The position numbers were made by a program, and so were the translations under genes. Below the pieces are notes generated by a model. It did no database searches. It was given only the letters and a program-made list of their open reading frames with translations, and was not told the DNA's origin. A stretch of DNA of 64,000 nt, from NCBI RefSeq assembly GCF_004118265.1, contig NZ_SDHW01000007.1, forward strand, positions 62,001 through 126,000, in the 5' to 3' direction. This DNA is from Lacibacter luteus (GTDB lineage: Bacteria > Bacteroidota > Bacteroidia > Chitinophagales > Chitinophagaceae). Positions 7,480-14,965 of the stretch are shown piece by piece (position 1 is the stretch's first letter; each line of letters starts with the position of its first letter).

Positions 7480-9840
7480 ATGAAATCAACTTCAGTTTTT
7501 TATAGCATCATCGTTGCGTCGCACTCTTGTACTGCATTGCATGATTCATCTTTTTTTTCACGCAAAGCCGCAAAGGAGCAAAGTAAAAAGGAAGACTTCT
7601 CGAAAAACGTTGCGTCCTTATTTTCTTTGCGCCTTTGCGTGAAACCTATTCTTCTTCTCTGTGTCTTCGTGTCTCTGTGGTTCAACTCCAATGCACAACT
7701 CAACACCGATCAACAATACGCCAAGCCATTAAAAGAAGTATTGAACGATGTGCAAAAGAAATACGGCGTTACCATAAAGATCGATGAAAACCTGGTGAAG
7801 AACAAAACGGTTACCTATGCCGAATGGAAATATCGTCCTGATGTGGAAGTAACACTTGACAATATTCTGAAGCCACTCGATTTAAAAGTGAAGAAAGAAA
7901 AAGACAAGCAATATAAACTGAGTGCATATGAATATTATCGCTGGCCGATAGAAGAAGGCTGGGCTGAAATGGATCGCATCGCTGCACAATACAAAACAGT
8001 AGAAGAGTGGGAAAAACGCAAAGCCGAATTAAAACCCTGTTTAAAAGAAGCATTACAGTTAGATCATCTGCCAGCAGCGCCAACAACAAAACCAATCGTT
8101 ACAGCGAAACGCATCTTCGATGGTTACACTGTAGAAAATGTTGCTATTGAAATTTTACCCGGCGTTTGGATCAACGGATCATTATACAAACCATTAAAGT
8201 TTAAAGGCAAAATTCCCGTTATCTTAAATCCCGATGGTCATTGGGATAAACAACGTTACCGTGCCGATTGCCAATTGCGTTGTGCAGCAATGGCAAAGAT
8301 GGGAGCTATCGCATTCAGTTATGATCTGTTTGCATGGGGCGAATCATTGTTACAGTTCAAGAGTGAAGATCATCGCAGAAGTTTAGCCATGACCATCCAG
8401 GCATTGGGTGGCATCCGCATATTACATTATTTATTGAGTTTAAAAGAAGCCGATGCAAATCGTGTAGGCATCACCGGTGGTTCAGGCGGCGGCAGTCACA
8501 CCGTATTGTTGACAGCATTGGATGATCGTATTAAAGTATCAGCACCTGTTGTTTCCTTGTCCTCTTATTTCTATGGTGGTTGTCCTTGCGAAAGTGGCAT
8601 GAACATTCATGCATGTGGTGGCCGTACAAATAATGTAGAGATTGCGGCTATGGCAGCACCTCGTCCGCAGTTAATTGTTAGCGATGGCGGCGACTGGACA
8701 GATAAAATGCCCGAACATGATTTCCCTTATCTGCAAACGATGTACAGCTGGTACAACAAAAAAGAAAATGTAAGCAATGTGCACTTGCCGCAAGACAAGC
8801 ATGATTTCGGAATTACCAAACGCACACCTGTGTATGAGTTCATGGCAAAGCAGCTGGGATTAAACATCAAAGCCATCCAGGATGCAAACGGCAAGATTGA
8901 TGAAACGAAAATTACCATTGAACCCGAAAAGAGTTTGTTTGTGTTTGGTGACAACGGAGAAAAATTACCTGCACATGCTGTAAAAGGTTTTGAAAATCTA
9001 GAGCGTGTATTTGCAGAAGAAATAGAAAAAGCAAGAACCAATCAGCGCTATAAAATTGGTTTGATCGATCTGATGTTATTGAAGCGTCAGAAACTTAGTG
9101 CCATCACTTTCGCTTCAGAGTTAAAAGCCGATGGACTTGAGGTTGATATGGGAGGTTTAGGTAATCGTCCAACTTTCGATAATCAATTATTGATTGATAG
9201 TGTACGCAATCAATTCATCAAAACAGCAAAAGAAAAGAAAGTAGAAATATTCTGTTTGGCGATGACGGGTTATTATGCACAATCATTTTGCGGAAGAGCA
9301 GAATACATTCGCAGCATTGAAGACTGTATCAAAACCATGAAGCTGATGAATGTAAAACATGCATTCCTACCATTGGGTGTGCAATGCGATATCAAAAAGA
9401 ATCCAGCTATTCGTGATTCAGTGATTGCACGTTTGAAAGTAGCAGGTAAAATGGCGGAGGAAGCAGGAGTGATCATCGGCATTGAAACATCACTTACCGC
9501 AAAAGAAGAAGTAGAGCTGTTGAAACAGATCGGTTCACCGGCAATAAAAATTTATTTCAACTTTTCTAATCCGCTGAAAGAAGGCAGAGATCTCATCAGT
9601 GAATTAAAAATACTCGGCAAAGATCGCATCAGCATGATTCATGCAACCAACAAAGACAGTGTGTGGTTGCAAAATGATCCGCAGCTCGATCTGTATAAAG
9701 TAAAAAAATGTTTAGATGAAATGGGCTGGAGCGGATGGTTGGTGATTGAACGCAGCAGAGATGCACGCAAGCCGACTGATCCACGATATAACTATGGTGC
9801 TAACACAGCGTACTTGAAAAAAGTATTTCAAGGCGAGTGA
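7480..9840 (+). CDS. Exported three-part fusion: STN-like domain, acetylxylan-esterase-like hydrolase, sugar-phosphate-isomerase-like TIM barrel
   Basis: This 786-residue protein has an unusually long leader with a hydrophobic stretch near 55-70 ending SNAQ, which looks like a signal peptide. Residues about 74-148 resemble the secretin/TonB short N-terminal (STN) fold. Residues about 200-465 are an alpha/beta hydrolase of acetylxylan-esterase type, with nucleophile Ser335 in ITGGSGGGSH, Asp402 or Asp405, and His441 in DKHDFG. Residues about 520-786 are a xylose-isomerase-like TIM barrel that keeps plausible metal ligands Glu554, Glu669, His721 and Glu757. It probably deacetylates a sugar or oligosaccharide and may isomerise or epimerise the product, in the periplasm. 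The leader is encoded by an intergenic repeat (7556-7684). No later Met is available, so ATG 7480 is kept. Function is inferred from domains. Confidence 0.8.
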   Translation: MKSTSVFYSIIVASHSCTALHDSSFFSRKAAKEQSKKEDFSKNVASLFSLRLCVKPILLLCVFVSLWFNSNAQLNTDQQYAKPLKEVLNDVQKKYGVTIKIDENLVKNKTVTYAEWKYRPDVEVTLDNILKPLDLKVKKEKDKQYKLSAYEYYRWPIEEGWAEMDRIAAQYKTVEEWEKRKAELKPCLKEALQLDHLPAAPTTKPIVTAKRIFDGYTVENVAIEILPGVWINGSLYKPLKFKGKIPVILNPDGHWDKQRYRADCQLRCAAMAKMGAIAFSYDLFAWGESLLQFKSEDHRRSLAMTIQALGGIRILHYLLSLKEADANRVGITGGSGGGSHTVLLTALDDRIKVSAPVVSLSSYFYGGCPCESGMNIHACGGRTNNVEIAAMAAPRPQLIVSDGGDWTDKMPEHDFPYLQTMYSWYNKKENVSNVHLPQDKHDFGITKRTPVYEFMAKQLGLNIKAIQDANGKIDETKITIEPEKSLFVFGDNGEKLPAHAVKGFENLERVFAEEIEKARTNQRYKIGLIDLMLLKRQKLSAITFASELKADGLEVDMGGLGNRPTFDNQLLIDSVRNQFIKTAKEKKVEIFCLAMTGYYAQSFCGRAEYIRSIEDCIKTMKLMNVKHAFLPLGVQCDIKKNPAIRDSVIARLKVAGKMAEEAGVIIGIETSLTAKEEVELLKQIGSPAIKIYFNFSNPLKEGRDLISELKILGKDRISMIHATNKDSVWLQNDPQLDLYKVKKCLDEMGWSGWLVIERSRDARKPTDPRYNYGANTAYLKKVFQGE
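7556..7684 (+). repeat. Composite intergenic-type repeat inside a CDS, encoding a signal-peptide region
   Basis: An inverted repeat with arms tttcacgcaaag (7556) and ctttgcgtgaaa (to 7644) is followed by a partial right arm of the second repeat family, ctctgtgtcttcgtgtctc then tgtggttc (to about 7684). Both are read in frame and give the leader of the esterase fusion protein. A 20-base motif at 7513-7532 just ahead recurs in reverse orientation at 29022-29041. Confidence 0.75.
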
Positions 9841-9866
9841 TAATTTTTCTTCAAATAAATTCTTAC

Positions 9867-9903
9867 AAAAGAGGTTTGCAAAAATTGCAAACCTCTTTTG
9901 CTT
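9867..9903 (+). terminator. Rho-independent-type terminator after the sugar-acid operon
   Basis: A perfect 14-bp inverted repeat (9867-9880 with 9886-9899; aaaagaggtttgca and its complement) has a 5-base loop, and the 3' arm ends in a T-run. It follows the stop of the esterase fusion and precedes the susC promoter. Confidence 0.8.
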
Positions 9904-9946
9904 TCTGCAAATGCTGATGCAGCAAGCATTACAGCAAAAATAAAAA

Positions 9947-10012
9947 AGTAAAATCTTCCATCTTTTTAGTTGATAAGTACATTGCAATCGTTTGCGTGTG
10001 CTTCTAACTTTA
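9947..10012 (+). promoter_or_regulatory. Candidate susC promoter with upstream activator-like motif
   Basis: A 38-base block (9947-9984) starting AGTAAAATcTTCCATCTTTT matches, at 29 of 38 positions, a block upstream of the beta-helix gene at 14846. Exactly 58 bases after each block start comes a -7-like box, here TAACTTTA at 10005-10012, close to the Bacteroidota consensus TAnnTTTG. The block covers and precedes the -33 position, where an activator would bind. The start codon is 64 bases beyond. No transcription data support it. Confidence 0.55.
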
Positions 10013-10075
10013 TCTCAACTTCAATCATTCAGGTAAAGATTTTCTAAGTAAACTAAAACATTAAACGATTCTGCC

Positions 10076-13000
10076 ATGAGACGACAATTGTTTGCCGTAG
10101 GTATAGCTTTTTGCCTATACCACCAAGGCTTGTCAAACCCAACTCCATTAGCGAATGAGTTTACATCATTCAAAGAAGCAAAACAAAACGCAGTAACAGG
10201 AAAAGTAACCGATCAGAATAATGAACCTTTGGCAGGTGTTACGGTTACAGCAAAAGGAACATCCATATCTGTACTTACAGATAACGATGGTAACTTTTCT
10301 ATCCAGGTTTCAGCTAACGTAACAACACTTGTTTTTTCTTATGTAGGTCATGAAGAACAGGAAGTGTTGATCACAGGTAAATCAAATGTATCAGTACAAT
10401 TAAAATCATCAGCAGGAACCATGTCCGACATTGTTGTGGTTGGTTATGGTTCACAGAAAAAAGGAAATTTAACAGGTGCAGTTGTAAGTGTACCGGGCGA
10501 TGTATTAACAAGACGCCCTGCACCAAACGCAGCAAACTTATTACAAGGAAGAGTAACAGGTTTGCAGGTAACGCAACCGTCATCGGAACCCGGCAGAGAT
10601 AACCCTAACTTATTAATAAGAGGAAGAAGTTCATTTTCAACAAGCACATCACCATTGGTATTGATCGATGGTGTGATCGGTAGTTTGAACAATCTTTCTC
10701 CAAACGATATTGAAAACATTACGGTGTTGAAAGATGCAGCATCAGCATCTATTTATGGTTCAAGAGCAGCAAATGGTGTTGTGCTTGTTACAACAAGAAA
10801 AGGTAAGAAAGGTGCACCGGTCATTACTTACTCCGCAAACTTCTCCCGTCACTCGCCAACAGAATTGCCTGACTTTATCACGAACTCTCCTGAGTATATG
10901 GAAATGTACAATGCAGCCGCTACAAGAAGTGGTGTTGCATTTAAATATGATGTGGCGGAAATTGAAAAGTACAGGAATGCAACTGATCGTAACCGCTATC
11001 CCAACTTCAATGCAATGGATTATTATTTCCAACCTGCATTTGTAACAAATCACAATCTATCTGTATCGGGTGGTACAGATAAGAGCACTTATAACCTTTC
11101 AGGAAGTTATCTCGATCAGGATGCCATGTTGCCTGTGTATAATTTCAAGCGTTATAATTTAATGTTCAACTACACATCGCAGTTAAGCAAATCTGTAATA
11201 ATAGGTACAGTTATGAACATGACCTATAAGAACAGGCAGGAACCTCCATTTACCAGTGAGAACGTTGCATTATTGGTATATGCAGCCGGTCCGTTGATCG
11301 GTCCATTCTTACCTGATGGTAGCGGTCGCATTGCATCGAAAGCGTATGTAAACGAAGGAAAGAACAGGAATGCACAGGAAGCATTTGAAATGGGTTGGCA
11401 GAATACAAAAGAATACAACCTCAATGCACAGGCATATATGGATGTAAAGTTTCTGCAAAACTTTACGTGGTCAACAAAATTTGCAGTGAACTATGTGGAT
11501 GAGTATTATAAAATGTACCAGCATCCATACCAATCGTTTTACACACAAGTGAGGAATGCTGGAAATAGTGATTACGAAGTGTTTAATCTTGGTCCTGATC
11601 TTGTTGGTGTAACGGATCAGTATTCAAAAGTTATTTCACCAACTATCTATTCAACACTTACCTACAATAAATACTTTGGCGATCATTCCGTAAAAGGATT
11701 GGTTGGTTATGAACAGTTCTTCAGCAAATCACAAGGGTTGCGTGGCCGCCGATTCAATGGGGTGTCATCTACCATCCAGGAAATTTCTGGTTATACTTCA
11801 ACAGGTGAAGCAGTGAATAATACTTATCCTCGTTTACCAGGTTTGCCCGGAACAAATGAATCTGCATTGCAATCGGTATTTGGTCGTGTGAACTATGATT
11901 ACAAAGGAAAATATTTGTTTGAAGCAAATCTCCGTTACGATGGTACTTCACGAGTATCACCCGATTATCGTTGGGGTTTGTTCCCATCAGTATCTGCAGG
12001 TTGGTTGGCAAGCAGGGAAGACTTTATCATTGATAATGTAAAATGGATCGACAATTTAAAACTGCGTGTTTCGTATGGTGTGTTAGGTAACCAGGATATT
12101 GGTAACTATCCTTACCAGGATGTGTTGTCGTTGAACGTAAGTTATCCGTTTGGTAATACCACGCCGGTATCAGGTGCAGTATTGAATGCATTCAGAGATC
12201 AGAGTATCCGTTGGGAATCGACTAAGATCACCGACATTGGTTTTGATCTTGATATTTATAAAGGATTGTTCGGCATTACATTCGATTGGTTCAAAAAACA
12301 AACCTATGATATCCTTTCTGCTATTCCTGTACCGGCAAGTCTTGGTTTGAGTGGCCCGACAACCAATAATGGTCGCATGCATTCAAAAGGTATTGAAGTG
12401 GATGTTCGTCATGAATACAGAATTGGTAAAGTATCGTATGGTTTGAATGGGAATATTTCTACTGCTAAAAACAGAGTTGATCAGATCATCACTCCATCAT
12501 TAGGCAGCAGCATCCGCCAGGTAGGCTTGCCTTATGATGCACACTATCTCTATGTATGGGATGGCATTTTCCAGGTGGAAGATATTGGCAACTCCAATGT
12601 GCCTGTGCATGCATTGAATACTTCGCCCAAAGCTGGTGACTTGAAAATGAAAGATATAAATGGTGATAAGCGTGTTGATGCAAATGACCGTGTTGTAGTA
12701 GGTGGCGCTTATCCTGATTTTATTTATTCATTCGGTGGTCATGTTGATTATAAAGATCTTTCGTTGACGTTCTTCTTCCAGGGTGTTGAAGGTTTGAAAA
12801 ATCGTGTAAACAACTGGGGTGTTGATCCGTTTATGCAGGGAACGCCGCCAACAACAAAATGGCGCAATGCATGGACGCCGCAAAACCGCAGTAATACATT
12901 GCCCGGCATTTATACAGCAGGTTATACAGGTGTGGGTGCTTATGCAGCATCAACCTACTATCTCATGGATGCATCTTATCTGCGTTTGAAAAATGTTACG

Positions 13001-13195
13001 CTCTCTTATACATTGCCGCAAGCGATCACACGCCGCATTGCATCAAAAGGTTTAGTAGTGTATATCTCCGGCGAAAACCTGTTAACGTTTACAAAGTATG
13101 AAGGAACCGATCCTGAAAGAGCAAGCACAACCGGTAACTATGTGCAATATCCGCAGGCATTGATTTTAAACGCAGGCTTCAACATAAAATTCTAA
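10076..13195 (+). CDS. SusC/RagA-family TonB-dependent outer-membrane transporter
   Basis: The 1039-residue protein starts with a signal sequence, followed by a carboxypeptidase-D-like regulatory domain (VTGKVTDQNNEPLAGVTV, about residues 40-115). Next come the TonB-box/SusC signature DIVVVGYGSQKKGNLTGAV, the plug domain with ANLLQGRVTGLQV and LIRGRSSF, and a C-terminal beta-barrel ending in an aromatic strand (LNAGFNIKF). SusC proteins import oligosaccharides across the outer membrane with energy from TonB, together with a SusD lid. The susD gene follows after 4 nt. No anti-sigma/ECF pair is adjacent, so regulation may run through the shared upstream motif. The glycan is inferred, from the neighbouring rhamnosidases, to be a rhamnose-containing pectin. 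Confidence 0.96.
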   Translation: MRRQLFAVGIAFCLYHQGLSNPTPLANEFTSFKEAKQNAVTGKVTDQNNEPLAGVTVTAKGTSISVLTDNDGNFSIQVSANVTTLVFSYVGHEEQEVLITGKSNVSVQLKSSAGTMSDIVVVGYGSQKKGNLTGAVVSVPGDVLTRRPAPNAANLLQGRVTGLQVTQPSSEPGRDNPNLLIRGRSSFSTSTSPLVLIDGVIGSLNNLSPNDIENITVLKDAASASIYGSRAANGVVLVTTRKGKKGAPVITYSANFSRHSPTELPDFITNSPEYMEMYNAAATRSGVAFKYDVAEIEKYRNATDRNRYPNFNAMDYYFQPAFVTNHNLSVSGGTDKSTYNLSGSYLDQDAMLPVYNFKRYNLMFNYTSQLSKSVIIGTVMNMTYKNRQEPPFTSENVALLVYAAGPLIGPFLPDGSGRIASKAYVNEGKNRNAQEAFEMGWQNTKEYNLNAQAYMDVKFLQNFTWSTKFAVNYVDEYYKMYQHPYQSFYTQVRNAGNSDYEVFNLGPDLVGVTDQYSKVISPTIYSTLTYNKYFGDHSVKGLVGYEQFFSKSQGLRGRRFNGVSSTIQEISGYTSTGEAVNNTYPRLPGLPGTNESALQSVFGRVNYDYKGKYLFEANLRYDGTSRVSPDYRWGLFPSVSAGWLASREDFIIDNVKWIDNLKLRVSYGVLGNQDIGNYPYQDVLSLNVSYPFGNTTPVSGAVLNAFRDQSIRWESTKITDIGFDLDIYKGLFGITFDWFKKQTYDILSAIPVPASLGLSGPTTNNGRMHSKGIEVDVRHEYRIGKVSYGLNGNISTAKNRVDQIITPSLGSSIRQVGLPYDAHYLYVWDGIFQVEDIGNSNVPVHALNTSPKAGDLKMKDINGDKRVDANDRVVVGGAYPDFIYSFGGHVDYKDLSLTFFFQGVEGLKNRVNNWGVDPFMQGTPPTTKWRNAWTPQNRSNTLPGIYTAGYTGVGAYAASTYYLMDASYLRLKNVTLSYTLPQAITRRIASKGLVVYISGENLLTFTKYEGTDPERASTTGNYVQYPQALILNAGFNIKF

Positions 13196-13199
13196 GATC

Positions 13200-14756
13200 A
13201 TGAAATCGAAATATCAGTTATATACAATCTTATTGGTTCTCTTGTCAGGTCTTGCAGCCTGTAAAAAGAGCCTGCTCGACAGAGCGCCGCTTGACAGTGT
13301 GTCAACACAAATTTTCTGGGCATCGGAAACAGATGTACAAAGTGCATTGGCCGGTGTGTATTCACGGTTGCAGCAAAACTTTTTAGGGTACGAGCGAGTT
13401 TATCTCGATGGCTTAAGCGATAATGCTTATCTCGATGCAAATACCAATCAGCCAAATATGTTGTTAATGACAACAGGTGGTATTTCTCCAACGCTTGGTG
13501 GCGCATTGGCCAATATGTACAGCTCACCTTACCGTGCTATCAGTTCCTGTAATTTCTTTTTGGATAATGTAGATAAAGCTCCTGTTACAGAATCAAAGAA
13601 AAACATTTACAAAGCAGAAGTGCGTTTCATTCGTGCATTGTGCTATTTCGATCTTGTGCAGAGCTATGGTGGAGTGCCGTTGTATAAAAATTATCCAAAA
13701 ACATTGGATGAAGTGAAGGTCGCCAAGAGCACCAAAGAACAGGTGTATGCCTTTATTGAAGAAGATCTTGATTTTGCTATCAGCAATTTGCCTGATGAAA
13801 AATACAATGGTCATGCAGTAAAAGGAAGTGCGCAAGGAATTAAAGCACGTGTGCTGTTAACACAACAGAAATGGAGTGATGCAGCAACTTTGTTGCAAAC
13901 CATCATGAGTGGCGCTGCAGGTAAATTTGCGTTATCAAACAATTATGCTTCTTTATTCAGAACAGCAGGACAGGGAACTGCAGCAGTGAATATTGAGATC
14001 ATGTTCTCTGTACAATATCTTGCAGTGAGTAATCCACAACGTACAAGTCCGGGTGCTGCAGGTATGGATATTGAGTTGGGTTGGTATTCGCTGATGCAGC
14101 CGTATAGAAATTTAGTGGATGATTATGAAATGACAGATGGAAAATCGATCACTGAATCGCCTTTGTATAATGCTGCAACGCCTTATGCCAACCGTGATCC
14201 ACGTTTAGATCTTACCATTAAACTTCCCGGTGAAGTTTGGAAAAATCCAACTACCAATGCAACATGGAGCGGAAGCTATGCGCCTGCAACAACATTCATC
14301 ACAGAAAAGTATGTTGATCTTACACGTGCACCATTCACCACCACCACTGCAACATCAACCGACCAGGATTATATTCACTTACGTTATGCTGATATTCTGC
14401 TGATGTATGCCGAAGCGAAGAATGAAGCAACAGGTCCTGATGCAACGGTGTATGCAGCAATGGATCTTGTGCGTGGCAGAACAGGTATTGCAATGCCTGC
14501 GACCGACCAGGCGAAGTATAACACAAAAGAAAAGTTGCGTGATTATATCCGCCATGAACGCCGAATTGAATTTGCATTGGAAGGTCAGCGTTACAACGAC
14601 CTCAAACGTTGGAACATTGCCCATGTCAAATTGCCAACACTTGTAACACCGGCTAATGTGCCGTTGAAGTTTGAATTAAAAAATTACCTGCTTCCATTCC
14701 AGCAAAGTGAACGGGATAACAATCCCAAGCTGGAGCAGAACGATGGTTATCTATAA
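13200..14756 (+). CDS. SusD/RagB-family nutrient-binding outer-membrane lipoprotein
   Basis: The 518-residue protein has a lipoprotein signal peptide with lipobox LAAC (Cys21). SusD hallmarks are the N-terminal LLDRAPLDSVS segment, the TPR-rich middle with EVRFIRALCYFDLVQSYGGV, and the C-terminal RYADILLMYAEAKNEA and IRHERRIEFALEGQRYNDLK motifs. It would sit on the cell surface as the glycan-capturing lid of the SusC barrel encoded immediately upstream. A clear hairpin terminator follows the gene, so susC-susD is probably a two-gene unit. Confidence 0.96.
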   Translation: MKSKYQLYTILLVLLSGLAACKKSLLDRAPLDSVSTQIFWASETDVQSALAGVYSRLQQNFLGYERVYLDGLSDNAYLDANTNQPNMLLMTTGGISPTLGGALANMYSSPYRAISSCNFFLDNVDKAPVTESKKNIYKAEVRFIRALCYFDLVQSYGGVPLYKNYPKTLDEVKVAKSTKEQVYAFIEEDLDFAISNLPDEKYNGHAVKGSAQGIKARVLLTQQKWSDAATLLQTIMSGAAGKFALSNNYASLFRTAGQGTAAVNIEIMFSVQYLAVSNPQRTSPGAAGMDIELGWYSLMQPYRNLVDDYEMTDGKSITESPLYNAATPYANRDPRLDLTIKLPGEVWKNPTTNATWSGSYAPATTFITEKYVDLTRAPFTTTTATSTDQDYIHLRYADILLMYAEAKNEATGPDATVYAAMDLVRGRTGIAMPATDQAKYNTKEKLRDYIRHERRIEFALEGQRYNDLKRWNIAHVKLPTLVTPANVPLKFELKNYLLPFQQSERDNNPKLEQNDGYL

Positions 14757-14791
14757 AGAGTCTTTCTAAATACAGCAGTTTAGTAGTTAAC

Positions 14792-14818
14792 GACCGGGAA
14801 TTCTTTCCCGGTCTTTTT
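14792..14818 (+). terminator. Rho-independent terminator after susCD
   Basis: A perfect 9-bp stem (gaccgggaa, 14792-14800, with ttcccggtc, 14805-14813) has a 4-base loop and is followed by five T. It lies 36 bases after the susD stop. Confidence 0.85.
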
Positions 14819-14845
14819 GCTTACATTCGGTAATAGGTCTGGAAT

Positions 14846-14911
14846 AGTAAAATATTCCATCTTTTCAGCTATTCCATACATTTTTCAAGGTTCACAGTCA
14901 AGGTACATTTA
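14846..14911 (+). promoter_or_regulatory. Candidate promoter of the beta-helix gene, sharing the susC upstream motif
   Basis: The block at 14846-14883 begins AGTAAAATaTTCCATCTTTT and matches the susC block at 29 of 38 positions, 22 of 25 in the first part. The -7-like box TACATTTA lies at 14904-14911, again 58 bases from the block start. TATTCCAT occurs twice here, and GGAATA lies just upstream of the first copy, forming an inverted half-site pair. Co-regulation with susC is inferred. Confidence 0.55.
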
Positions 14912-14965
14912 TTGGCCTAAATGCCTGCTTTTGAAGCAGGTGGCAAAGCATTAACTGTATTTGGA

